Below are positions 43,772 to 52,738 of a stretch of DNA of 64,000 bases, one piece after another. A program made the position numbers and the translations under genes. Under the pieces are notes generated by a model, which made no database searches, was not told where the DNA came from, and worked only from the letters and a program-made list of their open reading frames with translations. How positions within the stretch are numbered: position 1 is the stretch's first letter; each line of letters opens with the position of its first letter. Source of the DNA: Opitutales bacterium (GTDB taxonomy: Bacteria > Verrucomicrobiota > Verrucomicrobiia > Opitutales > UBA953); NCBI GenBank assembly GCA_017935025.1, contig JAGBIL010000013.1:1-64000 (forward strand). Reading direction: 5' to 3'.

Positions 43772-44076
43772 GCGGAGGTGCGGGATTTGGCGGATGTTGA
43801 GCGGGAACGCGATCCTACGGTTTCCGCAGAGGCACGAACGGCGGGCTTGGACGGTTTACGACCGGCATTGGGACGCCGCCCGCCACTTGACAAAATCGGA
43901 AATTTTTCACCCTCAAAACTCTCACCGAGAGCGTGTCCACAAGCGTATCGCACAAACGCATTCAACGTTGCCCCTTTGCAGGGTCTCGATGCTTCTTTTA
44001 CGCGCTTCCGAATTGCCTTAACCATTGCATCCGGAAATTCAACAAGAATTCGTTTCGTCACCTCTTCGCTTTTCAT
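43765..44076 (-). CDS. Putative ribbon-helix-helix DNA-binding protein
   Basis: 103 aa. Residues 8-55 (KRILVEFPDAMVKAIRKRVKEAS...ATLNAFVRYACGHALGE) have the strand-helix-helix pattern of Arc/MetJ-type regulators: a beta strand with alternating polar residues, then two amphipathic helices. The C-terminal half is basic, with GGRRPNAGRKPSKP, a motif often seen in phage DNA-binding proteins. GAGG precedes the ATG. It is divergent from the PcfK gene, so it may control the early operon. Family call is moderate. Confidence 0.6.
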   Translation of the reverse strand: MKSEEVTKRILVEFPDAMVKAIRKRVKEASRPCKGATLNAFVRYACGHALGESFEGEKFPILSSGGRRPNAGRKPSKPAVRASAETVGSRSRSTSAKSRTSAQ

Positions 44077-44163
44077 TCCTCAAAGCTAAATTCAAAAAAA
44101 CGATAATTCAAAGGAAAATAATCATTGCATATGTTTTGAAATTAAATCAAAAGATATATTTAC

Positions 44164-44541
44164 ATGACGACACACAACAAAAACGAAGAATTGGTGCTTG
44201 CGCATTTTGAAGCGCATGCGACGGATGAACAGAAACAGGCGGCGGAGGCAGCCGGGAAGACGCCTGCGGGAGCGATGGCGTATGCGTACGAACAGGCGCG
44301 CGCGTTACCGCGCACGGGTAGCTGTGTTGCGGTAGATGATGCCACGGTGTTTGCGTGGACGATGCGTTATTTTACGGACGCGGCGATTCCGGCGGATCCG
44401 GATAGATCTCCGGCGGTGCAACCGAATCCGCCGCCGGCGGTCAAAGAGCCTCCGGCGGCGAAGACACGGAAGGTGTCCGTTGAGAAGAAACGCGGCGACG
44501 ACGGGCAGTTGAGTCTTTTCGGAGAGGAGGATGCGGCGTGA
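44164..44541 (+). CDS. PcfK-like protein
   Basis: 125 aa. Residues 1-75 match the PcfK type (NEELVLAHFEAHATDEQKQAAEAAGKTPAGAMAYAYEQAR, then ...VFAWTMRYFTD). The tail is Pro/Ala-rich and ends in a short motif, QLSLFGE, of the kind that binds the sliding clamp. PcfK was named from the Enterococcus pCF10 conjugation plasmid and is found next to PcfJ in many mobile elements; its role is unknown. Overlaps the next start by 4 bp (GTGA). Confidence 0.75.
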   Translation: MTTHNKNEELVLAHFEAHATDEQKQAAEAAGKTPAGAMAYAYEQARALPRTGSCVAVDDATVFAWTMRYFTDAAIPADPDRSPAVQPNPPPAVKEPPAAKTRKVSVEKKRGDDGQLSLFGEEDAA

Positions 44542-45821
44542 GCACGATTCGTTTGAAGCAATCGGACTTTGCGAAGGTGATTTCGTTTGATGCGCAAACG
44601 CGGACGAATAGGCGGACGCGGCGGTTCAACTATCTCGTTCCCGCGCGAGACGGCGGCGTGAAGATTTTTACGGTTGCGGTGAGGCGAACGCGGGAAGATG
44701 CCGCGCAAGCGAAAGTGATTGCGACGCACAACCCGAGACGGAAACGGATTTTTTTGCGGGATGTGGTTTTTGCGGGAATCCCCGGATGGATCGTGGTTTG
44801 GGAGAAAGAAGTCCAGGCGGGGACGTATGATTGGACGTTTGATTGCGGCGCGGCGTTTTCATACGAACCAATCGTCAATCCGGAAGTTTTGGCGGAAACG
44901 AAGTATGCGCGTTGCGGTTGGCAGGCGGGAAGAATCGGGCTTGCGGATTTTTTGCACCTTTACGAAGCGGATCCGCGCGTGGAGTATGTTGCGAAGGCGG
45001 GGCTGTGGAAACTTGTTACGCCGGGAGGGATTAAGCGGCTGGGAGAGCATCAAGAGTTTTTTGAATTTTGCCGTAAACATGCGGCGGAGATTAAGAGCGG
45101 GAATTTCGGGATGCGGGAGATTCTTTCGGTGATGCGCCGGAAAGTATCGCTTACGCAAGCAAAGGCGCATGCCGAAGCGGTGAATGTTTTTACCTCTTGC
45201 GGCGGGATTCCGGTAGCGGCGCGGGAGCGCGCGGAGAAACTGCTTGCGTGGAGCAAGCGGTTACGGGAAGCAGGCGGAGTTCGGCTTAGCGAATATGTCC
45301 GGTATTTGCGTTTGGCGGATCGATGCGGCCGGGACCTTTCGGATGAGAAAAACCTGTTCCCGCCGGCGGCGCGATTTCCGGAAATACTCGAGCGTGTTGA
45401 AGAGGAGGCGGATAAGCTCGACAAGCGGTTGAAGTCGAAGGATTACCGGGCGGGCATGAAGCACGCGCGGGAACGTTTCGGGCATATTGCGGGGATGAGA
45501 TCCGGCGCGTTGAGTGCGGAGATTCCGTTTTCGAAGAAAGAGCTCCGGGCAGAGGGGCGCGCAATGAAAAATTGCGTCGGACGGCTTGGTTACGATTCGA
45601 AGATTGCTCGCGGCGAATCGCTTGTTGTGTTTATCCGGCGGGACGGAGAACCGGATGCGGATATGGAGATTCACCTTGGGGCACAGCCGCGCATCGCGCA
45701 GTTGTATTCATCCGGGAACGAGAAGCCAGACGCAGACGTTGAGGTGTTTTCGCGGAAAATTCTTCGTCGCGTTCGCGAAGCGTATCGCACAGAGCGGGAA
45801 GGGAGTGTGAAGCGTGGATAA
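44538..45821 (+). CDS. PcfJ-like protein
   Basis: 427 aa with GTG start at 44538 overlapping the PcfK stop. The PcfJ signature is in the C-terminal part: ELRAEGRAMKNCVGRLGYDSKIARGESLVVFIRR (about 337-370), followed by a strand-rich end. The N-terminal half resembles other PcfJ proteins in pattern only. Found in conjugative elements and phages together with PcfK; biochemical role unknown. Ends 8 bp inside the next gene. Confidence 0.78.
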   Translation: MSTIRLKQSDFAKVISFDAQTRTNRRTRRFNYLVPARDGGVKIFTVAVRRTREDAAQAKVIATHNPRRKRIFLRDVVFAGIPGWIVVWEKEVQAGTYDWTFDCGAAFSYEPIVNPEVLAETKYARCGWQAGRIGLADFLHLYEADPRVEYVAKAGLWKLVTPGGIKRLGEHQEFFEFCRKHAAEIKSGNFGMREILSVMRRKVSLTQAKAHAEAVNVFTSCGGIPVAARERAEKLLAWSKRLREAGGVRLSEYVRYLRLADRCGRDLSDEKNLFPPAARFPEILERVEEEADKLDKRLKSKDYRAGMKHARERFGHIAGMRSGALSAEIPFSKKELRAEGRAMKNCVGRLGYDSKIARGESLVVFIRRDGEPDADMEIHLGAQPRIAQLYSSGNEKPDADVEVFSRKILRRVREAYRTEREGSVKRG

Positions 45822-46911
45822 GAAGCTCTACACGGATTCACTTAAGACTCCGGAAGGAACGTGGCTTGACTGGCGAAATGCGTGGCGCGACATGGGCCGT
45901 ACGGAAGAGGATATTGCGGCACAAGAACGCGCCCGGGAAATGCGTTATGCGGCACAGGAATTTGTTTTCGGAGAAGGAACGGGCGAAGCGCAGGCACGGC
46001 GCAGGGCTCGCGTACGGGAACGGCTGCACGGGTTTACGCGAAAACGGTTTGATGCCCGGTGTGAACGGCTCGCACGATTGAGCGGATACATCGTCAAAGC
46101 GCTGTTGCGCGGATGGCGGCGGGACCCGTTGAGCGCGCGGGAGCTTTTCCGGATGGCATGGGCTCGGTGCGTAGGAGCACAGCTTGGCAGCGAGGCGATG
46201 GCGCGTGCATGGAAAGACGTATGGGAATGGGTGAGAAACATCTACCTAAGAATCGCACGGGAACGCGGAATTGAAGCACAAAACATCAACGTATCCGAAT
46301 GTTATTTACAAAGTTATTCACAATGCCGACAAAACGAAAATGCCGAAAATTTAAAATCTTCGGATGGCACGGGCGCGCGAGATTGTAAAACAGGGAAAAG
46401 ACCCGTAAAACAGTGCACGCCCTTGACGGCTGACGCCGTCTGCGGGCTTTATGGGGATTTTCGAGAATCGGCTTCGCCGAGCAATAAAGGGAATCAAAGA
46501 TACGAAAACGCCGACGGAGAAAATGCACGGAAACGGACATCCGACAATCCCGCGAAGGATACACCGGAGAGAATTCCACGCTACAAAGGCAAACTCCCCG
46601 GGCGCTGCTGTTGGAAAGTGTGGGAAGCGATGGAAAGACTCGAAGCCGTCCACTGGGACGCGACGGAGCACATGTGGAGCGCAAAGCACGCGTTTACGTG
46701 GCTTGCGTCGCTTCTTGCCGCCGGGAAAAGTCTACGCGCCGCCGAACCGCTCTATTACGAAACGCTCGTAAGTTGGTACGGACGCCGCGTTTCCCAAGAG
46801 GCGAACTTCGTCCCGAGCGGAATGTTCGCGCAACTCTATCGCGAAGCGCTCCATTTGCCCGATTTTCGTAGCGAAAAATCGCCGCGCACCTCCCCCGCCC
46901 CGGGGGGATAG
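45814..46911 (+). CDS. Phage early protein, unknown function
   Basis: 365 aa with GTG start overlapping the PcfJ stop by 8 bp. N-terminal 155 residues are Arg-rich and helical with an Ala/Arg-rich stretch (AQARRRARVRERL). The middle (about 155-250) is Asn/Ser/Lys-rich, AT-richer and probably disordered. The C-terminal 110 residues form a helical domain (CCWKVWEAMERLEAVHWDATEHMWSAKHAFTWLASLL). The AT-rich middle contains TTATTCACA (46314-46322), close to a DnaA box. A replication link is only suggested by position. Confidence 0.6.
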   Translation: MDKKLYTDSLKTPEGTWLDWRNAWRDMGRTEEDIAAQERAREMRYAAQEFVFGEGTGEAQARRRARVRERLHGFTRKRFDARCERLARLSGYIVKALLRGWRRDPLSARELFRMAWARCVGAQLGSEAMARAWKDVWEWVRNIYLRIARERGIEAQNINVSECYLQSYSQCRQNENAENLKSSDGTGARDCKTGKRPVKQCTPLTADAVCGLYGDFRESASPSNKGNQRYENADGENARKRTSDNPAKDTPERIPRYKGKLPGRCCWKVWEAMERLEAVHWDATEHMWSAKHAFTWLASLLAAGKSLRAAEPLYYETLVSWYGRRVSQEANFVPSGMFAQLYREALHLPDFRSEKSPRTSPAPGG

Positions 46912-47025
46912 GTTCTTCCCGCGCCGCGCGTTCGGAAGGGACAGGAGGGCAAACAAAAAATGCAGACAGTGCTCTAAAAAACTAAAAACCCAATTCAAAA
47001 ATTTGAAAACTCACACATAAAAATT

Positions 47026-48321
47026 ATGAAAAAATCCAAAGAAAAAGCAGAAACGACGAAAATTGACACGCTGACGACGGCGGAGCTTAAGACGATGCTG
47101 AAAGCGATTTCGCACACGGCATCGGCGAAACATCCGGAGCTTGACGACCTTGTTTACATTGAAGCATGTCCGTCCAGTCAAACGCTTACATTTTCAACGA
47201 ATGACGGCGTTAAATGTTCCCGCGCGATGACGGTTGTTCCCTCGGGAACGATTGATCGTGTACGCAAGCTGTGCGTGAAATTTTCGGCATTTGACGGATT
47301 CGTCGGCATCGAGGATTCCGAAAAGAAGACGTTCGACAACGAAGATTCACGTATCGTTTTTGAAATAACGGACGACAAGCTGATGTTGCACGGGCAAGGC
47401 GCAAAAGCGTCGCGTTCTCTCAAAATTCCGAAGTATTGCAACGAGATGCTGTTGCCGGAATTTGCGCGGGACGAAACGGACATCATTTTTTCGTTTAGGG
47501 CGGCATCGTTTTTGTTGACCTTGAACGCAGTTGCGACGGCAGCGGCTAAGGACGAAAACCGCTTTGCCTTGCACGGCGTATGCCTGCGGTTTACGGCGAG
47601 CGAAGAAACATTGACGCTTTGCGCAACGGACAGGCATACGTGTTCGGAATACGAGCTTGGATTTTCCTCCGAAAACTCCAATCCGCCGTGCGTTGACTGT
47701 GAATTCCTGTTTTCGCTCGAATCAATTGAAGCACTACAGAAAGCGCTGAAAAACGCCAAGGATGAATCCCGCCTGACGTTGAATTTCCGTCAAAACGGCG
47801 AATACAAAACGGGATTTTTCGAGTTTATCGCAAAAGGCGGGAACGAAGTTTCGCTCGCGCTTCCCGTCACGAACGCAAAATTCCCGCAAACCGCCCATTT
47901 GTTCGACGACTTTCTAAAATATCCGGAAACGGCGGTTGTCCGTGCGGATTCCGATATCCTTTCCGGCATGCTTGCGCAACTAAGAAAGAGTGCCGTTCGC
48001 GAACCTGACAAAAGCATTAAAGTGGTATTTTCCAAAATGGAAAAAGAGGAAACGATTTTGCTTTCCGACGTTTCCGAAACCTACGAGGCGAGCATTTCCG
48101 CAAAATTACTTTCGGAAACATCGATTCCGGAAAACGCGACCGATTCCCGCTTCAATCCGGAGAAACTTGCGACCGCCCTCGAAGCTTTCGGCGGCGGGGA
48201 CGTATGCCTGTGCTTCAACGAAAAGGCGGAAAATCGTCTCCTCATCACCAAGCCGGCAGACCTTTCCCGCCCTCTCGTTTCCGAACATCGCCGCATCCTG
48301 ATGGGACAACGGAAAGACTAA
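47026..48321 (+). CDS. Sliding-clamp (DnaN-like) protein of the prophage
   Basis: 431 aa. Three repeats of clamp fold can be followed. Best pieces are ATAAAKDENRFALHGVCLRFTASEETLTLCATDRHTCSEYEL (second domain, as in LRGVxL...LxLVATDGHRLA of DnaN), FNPEKLATALEAFGGGDVCLCFNEKAENRLLITKP (third domain), and a C-terminus EHRRILMGQRKD replacing the host YLIMPMR. It would tether a polymerase to DNA or divert host partners. It sits between early genes and terminase. Alternative: only the fold is shared and the function differs. Confidence 0.7.
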   Translation: MKKSKEKAETTKIDTLTTAELKTMLKAISHTASAKHPELDDLVYIEACPSSQTLTFSTNDGVKCSRAMTVVPSGTIDRVRKLCVKFSAFDGFVGIEDSEKKTFDNEDSRIVFEITDDKLMLHGQGAKASRSLKIPKYCNEMLLPEFARDETDIIFSFRAASFLLTLNAVATAAAKDENRFALHGVCLRFTASEETLTLCATDRHTCSEYELGFSSENSNPPCVDCEFLFSLESIEALQKALKNAKDESRLTLNFRQNGEYKTGFFEFIAKGGNEVSLALPVTNAKFPQTAHLFDDFLKYPETAVVRADSDILSGMLAQLRKSAVREPDKSIKVVFSKMEKEETILLSDVSETYEASISAKLLSETSIPENATDSRFNPEKLATALEAFGGGDVCLCFNEKAENRLLITKPADLSRPLVSEHRRILMGQRKD

Positions 48322-48324
48322 GCC

Positions 48325-48924
48325 ATGGACGAGCAGGGGGATTTCGGATTTTTCGGGAGCGGCGTGGACGGCTCCGTCGCGGTAAACGCCAACGTGCGCG
48401 TTTCCGCTGCGGACCTTGCGCGCATGCTCGGCATCGAAACGGCAGACGTCGCACGCCTGGAACGGCACGGCATCACACAACGCACGGGACGCGGCGAATA
48501 CGTGTTGGAATCGAGCGTTCGCGGCTACGCCGACTACCTGCGCGGAAAAATCAGCGAAAAGCCGAAAGACCAACTCGATCTCGTTAAAACGGAAACCGCC
48601 AAAGTCGAACTCGAACAGCTTTTGGGAACACTCATCCGCAAGGAAGATGCGCTGATGAAAATCGCCGCAGTCATTACCGCCGCCCGGCGCGTACTCGAAT
48701 CCGTCGGCGTTCGCTTGGCACCGATAATCGCGGAAAAAACCGACATTCACGAAATACGCAATCTGATTGACCATGAAATTTTCAACGCCCTCGAAACCAT
48801 CGCTGACGCAAAAATTGACGCAGACGCGGGAACGGCTCCTGCGGGAGAACCGGACTCAATTTCTCCGGGAAATACAGGAACGCTTTCGCCCGATACGCCC
48901 TCTTTCGGTCAGCGATTGGGCTGA
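48325..48924 (+). CDS. Terminase small subunit (Nu1-like)
   Basis: 199 aa starting 3 bp after the clamp gene. N-terminal winged HTH of Nu1/excisionase type (RVSAADLARMLGIETADVARLERHGITQRTGRGEYVLESSVRGYADYL, about 26-72). A helical middle (75-145) follows with KTETAKVELEQLLGTLI, typical of these DNA-packaging proteins. Recognises the cos or pac site and recruits the large subunit. The large-subunit frame begins inside this gene. Confidence 0.8.
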   Translation: MDEQGDFGFFGSGVDGSVAVNANVRVSAADLARMLGIETADVARLERHGITQRTGRGEYVLESSVRGYADYLRGKISEKPKDQLDLVKTETAKVELEQLLGTLIRKEDALMKIAAVITAARRVLESVGVRLAPIIAEKTDIHEIRNLIDHEIFNALETIADAKIDADAGTAPAGEPDSISPGNTGTLSPDTPSFGQRLG

Positions 48925-50821
48925 TCGCTACCGCGTCCTTCCGGACGATTCCGCCATGAAAGGCGGGCGCTGGAGCACGGCGTTTACGCCTTACCTGCGC
49001 GACATCATGAACAGTTTTCTCGACAACGCCATCGAGGAAACCGTCGTGCTCAAATCCGCACAGGTCGGCTTTTCCGAAGCCCTCGTCAACATCATCCTCT
49101 ACGTCATTTACTACGGCGCGGGATCGATCCTGCACGTTCATCCGAAAGAAGATGCCGCCCGAAAATTTTCTCTGAAACGCCTCATGCCCAGCCTCGCCCG
49201 CGAGGAATTTTTCGGAAAAATCGCTCCCGCAAAATCCCGTGATTCCGGAAACACGATTCTTTCCAAGCGCTTCGTAGGCGGCGACTACATCGCCGTCGGC
49301 GCCAACTCTCCGGACAACTTAGCTTCCAACCCCGTCCCGTTCGGCCTGCTGGACGAATACGACCGCATCGCCCAAAGCTCCGGACGCGAAGGCGCACCGC
49401 TCGAACTCGTAAAAAAACGCACCACCACCTTTTGGAATCGCAAAATTTTCGTCGGATCCACGCCGACGGATAAAGCCACCTCCAACATCATGCGCGAGTG
49501 GGATTTGTCCGACAAACGCCGCTACTTCATCCCCTGCGCCGGTTGCGGCGAATTGTGGACGCCAACGTTCCCGGACATCGTTTGGAAAAACGACGCGCGC
49601 GGGCATCCCGTTTTTGAATCCGCACGCCTGCGTTGCCCGCGTTGCGGCCGGCTCCACACCAACGTCGAGAAAAACGAGCAAGTCCGCGACCCGCGTTCCC
49701 GCTGGATTCCTACCGCAGAGTTCAAAGGCAAAGCCGGCTTTCACATCAATCAAATCCTTTCGCCGTTTACCGCCGCCGGATTGAGCGAAATCGTCAAAAG
49801 CTACACCGAAAGCAAAGGCGACCCGCTCAAAATGCAGGTATTCGTCAACACCGTGCTCGGCGAAGCCTGGGAAGATGCCGCCGAAAAACTCGATGCCAAC
49901 GCGCTCGCCCTGCGAGCCGAAGATTGGCAGGGGCACGAAGTGCCGCGCCGCGCACTCGTGCTTACCGTCGGCGCGGACACGCAACCGGACCGCATCGAAG
50001 CCGAGTGCGTCGCCTGGGGCGCAGGCGAAGAATCGTGGAGCATCGAATATCGCGTCATTTTCGGAGATCCGACCATTCCCGAAGGCTCGCCCGGTTCTCC
50101 GTGGGACTCGTTCACGGCATTTTGCCGAAAATCCTACCGGCACGAAAGCGGCGTTCGCGTTACCGCACGGCGTAAATTTATCGACTCCGGCGGCTCAAAC
50201 ACAATTGACGTTTACAAATACGCAGCCGCACACCGCTGGGAAAACGTTTTCGCCATCAAAGGCGCAAACACGCACGACGCGCCGATTGTCGGTGCCGTGC
50301 AACGCCGCCGCATCGGCGAACGCAAAACGCGCGGCGTCAAATTCGTCATCGTCGGTACACACAAAATCAAAGACATCGTTGTCGGCCGCTTCGGCATCGA
50401 CACGCCCGGAAACGGCTACTGCCACTTCCCGATAGGACGCGGGAACGAGTGGTTCGAGCAACTCACGAGCGAACACAAAATCGTAAAATACGAAAAAGGA
50501 CGTGCAAAAATCGAATGGATCAAGGATGCGGAAAAACGCAACGAAGCCCTCGACTGCCGCGTTTACGCCTTTGCGGCGCTACGTCTCGATTCTCCGGACT
50601 GGCAACGCGAAGCCTATTTGCTCAAACAACGAGCGGAAACCGAGTCCGGAGAAAACGCAGTTGTTAAGGAATCCTTAACAACTGAAACCGGGAACGATGA
50701 AATTCCCGCCGTGCGAAAAATTCCCGAACGCGTTCCCGCAACCGTTCCCGAGCAACCGGACAAACCGGCAAAACCCGCCTCCGTCCTTTCCCGCCTTTCC
50801 GCCCTGCGCCGCAGACGGTGA
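48773..50821 (+). CDS. Terminase large subunit (GpA family)
   Basis: 682 aa from ATG at 48773, giving a 152-bp overlap with the small subunit; a later start would cut little from the conserved part. GpA-type ATPase: RPLSVSDWADRYRVL, Walker A variant LKSAQVGFSE (about 97-106), Walker B FGLLDEYDRI (about 190-199), motif III VGSTPTD. A Cys4 zinc-like segment follows (CAGCGELW ... CPRCGRLH). The C-terminal RuvC-type nuclease shows VGADTQPDRIEAECVAW and FIDSGGSNTIDVYKY. Packages DNA into the prohead. Confidence 0.93.
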   Translation: MKFSTPSKPSLTQKLTQTRERLLRENRTQFLREIQERFRPIRPLSVSDWADRYRVLPDDSAMKGGRWSTAFTPYLRDIMNSFLDNAIEETVVLKSAQVGFSEALVNIILYVIYYGAGSILHVHPKEDAARKFSLKRLMPSLAREEFFGKIAPAKSRDSGNTILSKRFVGGDYIAVGANSPDNLASNPVPFGLLDEYDRIAQSSGREGAPLELVKKRTTTFWNRKIFVGSTPTDKATSNIMREWDLSDKRRYFIPCAGCGELWTPTFPDIVWKNDARGHPVFESARLRCPRCGRLHTNVEKNEQVRDPRSRWIPTAEFKGKAGFHINQILSPFTAAGLSEIVKSYTESKGDPLKMQVFVNTVLGEAWEDAAEKLDANALALRAEDWQGHEVPRRALVLTVGADTQPDRIEAECVAWGAGEESWSIEYRVIFGDPTIPEGSPGSPWDSFTAFCRKSYRHESGVRVTARRKFIDSGGSNTIDVYKYAAAHRWENVFAIKGANTHDAPIVGAVQRRRIGERKTRGVKFVIVGTHKIKDIVVGRFGIDTPGNGYCHFPIGRGNEWFEQLTSEHKIVKYEKGRAKIEWIKDAEKRNEALDCRVYAFAALRLDSPDWQREAYLLKQRAETESGENAVVKESLTTETGNDEIPAVRKIPERVPATVPEQPDKPAKPASVLSRLSALRRRR

Positions 50822-50831
50822 TGCGGAGAAA

Positions 50832-51395
50832 TTATTTTTGAAAAAAGAATTTTGAGTTTGCGGAAACAACGGGAATGTCAACATCGACAAAATCCCCGTC
50901 ATCGGTAACAAGCGTATAGTCGTGCTTTCTGCACGCTTCCACAATCGCCGCATCATTAAAATCAATCTTTCCGGAAAGAAATGCGTCCAGACACGCCTCA
51001 ATTCCCGCGCGGCTTGCGGTTTCGCTCCCGTCTTCAAAAGAAATCACGTTAGAACACGCCAAAATTCCCCTTGCGGCGATTACGGCCGTTTTCGCCGTCA
51101 TCGCGAATTCCGCAGATGCCCGAAAAATCTTATAATCCGGAAAGTCGCTGAAATAATTGCTTTTCCAATCGTCCCGGCAAAACCGATTTATAAATTCGCT
51201 GATTACGGACAAGCTCGTTCCGAGTTTTGCACGGACGTTCTTATCTAATGCGCGTCCTAGCAACTTACTGTAAACGCGGAACTTTTTATCTTCAAAAGGG
51301 CTCGGCCCGTGAAGCTTCAACCAAATATTCGTATCAATGAAAAGCCTGTCATCCCCTGTCGGGAAAAAATTCTCTGCAAAAGATCGCTTAGGCAT
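50832..51395 (-). CDS. PIN-domain protein in counter-oriented cargo operon
   Basis: 187 aa. PIN fold acids are visible: RLFIDTNIW (first Asp, about 20), SVISEFINRF (Glu, about 65), and C-terminal DFNDAAIVEACRKHDYTLVTDDGDF (Asp pairs). PIN domains are Mg-dependent RNases, often toxins. It is the last gene of a three-gene minus-strand operon and overlaps the STAS-like gene by 8 bp. No classic antitoxin (RHH, AbrB or Phd) is beside it, so control by the ATPase/STAS pair is a possibility. Confidence 0.85.
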   Translation of the reverse strand: MPKRSFAENFFPTGDDRLFIDTNIWLKLHGPSPFEDKKFRVYSKLLGRALDKNVRAKLGTSLSVISEFINRFCRDDWKSNYFSDFPDYKIFRASAEFAMTAKTAVIAARGILACSNVISFEDGSETASRAGIEACLDAFLSGKIDFNDAAIVEACRKHDYTLVTDDGDFVDVDIPVVSANSKFFFQK

Positions 51396-51708
51396 TTTTA
51401 GCGTTTGCGTAAAATTTTACGGCGTTTTCGATTACACGCTCGATGAGCGCACGATCCGTTTGCGTGGTATCCGTAAAAAGGATTTCGGAGCGAATTTTTT
51501 CCGCAGGGTATTTCGCACAAAGTTTTCCGATTGCCGTATTCAAAAACGCGGTAACAACAAGCTGTAACTGTGCGAAAGAAAGCTCCACGCGTGTTCCCGC
51601 TGCAAGAGCCTCATCTAAAATCGCATAAATCTTCTCGGCATCATCACCGTCAACGCAGTGAAATCCCTCGATAGTGTCGCAAATAGAAATCTTAAGGAGC
51701 GAGCTCAT
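51388..51708 (-). CDS. STAS-like domain protein (DUF4325 type)
   Basis: 106 aa. The segment ELSFAQLQLVVTAFLNTAIGKLCAKYP (about 42-68) is characteristic of the STAS-like DUF4325 family: predicted strand, then FLNxAIGxL helix. These small proteins are usually encoded beside an ATP-binding GHKL protein, as here. The relation recalls anti-anti-sigma/anti-sigma pairs (SpoIIAA/SpoIIAB), but that is analogy. AAGGAG precedes the ATG. Confidence 0.8.
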   Translation of the reverse strand: MSSLLKISICDTIEGFHCVDGDDAEKIYAILDEALAAGTRVELSFAQLQLVVTAFLNTAIGKLCAKYPAEKIRSEILFTDTTQTDRALIERVIENAVKFYANAKNA

Positions 51709-51769
51709 AAAAAATTTCTTTCAGTCTAAGACCTTACAAAGCCGCTTTTCAAGGCAAAGATACGTCCTC

Positions 51770-52621
51770 TTATGTCAAAACTGTCGTGGCGAGCGTATTT
51801 ATCTCAATATTTACACACGTTCCCGGAAAGGGATTTTCAAGCGATTCCGATTTCGTTTTGCCGTTTACCCTGCGAACGAACGCTTTTCCGGACACGATGA
51901 TAAGTTTGCCGTAAGTAGCGTCTATAAAATCGCGAACGATTTTCAAACCGAGCCCGCCCGGAGCCGCATGCGAATCGGACACCCGTGTCGTATTGCTTTC
52001 GCTCATCGCCCAAACGACGGCATCGCTGTCGTCAATTTCCGTATTAAGAAATAGGCGAACGTTTTCCGGAATACCAATACCACAATCCGAAATCGCAAAA
52101 TCGACACGTCCGTCGCGCGGGAAAAACTGCCCGCAAGAGGCAACCGATGCATTCGTTTTTGCGTGAACGGAGCTGTTTTGGAAAATTTCATTTACACTCT
52201 CAAAAAAGTTTTCAGGCAGGTTTCCGCAACGCTTTCGAACAAAAAACTCTTTGAATTTTCCCGTGGAATATTCGGCAAAACCGCGTGTTTCCGTCGGCCG
52301 AAATCTTACAAACGGAATCGTTGTCCCATTCACATCCGGCACACGCTGTAATCTAATTATTTCCGCGAAACCGTTTTTTTGGAATACAGTCATGATATCG
52401 TCTCGGATTCCGCCGACGGAAACACTTTTCATTTCGAGGAAAAATCGTGCGATTACGGAATAAAGCGGCGCGCACATATTTGCGTCAAACCAATGGCATC
52501 GGGAAAAATCCAAAATAATTTCTCCACCGAGCTTTTCACTCTTACCGATGGCGTAAAGCTCCGCAAGCGCAGAAAACCCTCTTAGATCCGTGCAAACTTC
52601 CCAGGGAAACAAGTATCGCAT
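51770..52621 (-). CDS. GHKL ATPase with N-terminal STAS-like half
   Basis: 283 aa from ATG at 52621. The N-terminal part (about 10-115) looks STAS-like (GGEIILDFSRCHWFDANMCAPLYSVIARFF). The C-terminal part is a GHKL/HATPase domain: N-box NEIFQNSSVHA (about 164-174), G1 ISDCGIGIPENV, G2 GGLGLKIVRDFI (about 241-252). No His phospho-acceptor helix, so not a classic sensor kinase; more like an RsbW/SpoIIAB switch. First gene of the PIN/STAS/ATPase operon, divergent from the tail sheath gene (117-bp gap). Confidence 0.85.
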   Translation of the reverse strand: MRYLFPWEVCTDLRGFSALAELYAIGKSEKLGGEIILDFSRCHWFDANMCAPLYSVIARFFLEMKSVSVGGIRDDIMTVFQKNGFAEIIRLQRVPDVNGTTIPFVRFRPTETRGFAEYSTGKFKEFFVRKRCGNLPENFFESVNEIFQNSSVHAKTNASVASCGQFFPRDGRVDFAISDCGIGIPENVRLFLNTEIDDSDAVVWAMSESNTTRVSDSHAAPGGLGLKIVRDFIDATYGKLIIVSGKAFVRRVNGKTKSESLENPFPGTCVNIEINTLATTVLT

Positions 52622-52738
52622 GCCCGTGAGAATACTCGTTTTTAACACCTTGAGAAACGCATTTTTTTTTTCAAAAAAAGGAGGGGGGACATAGCGTGGC
52701 GAGTTTTTTCGGCGTTTTGTCGTAAACTGTGCTCCGTC

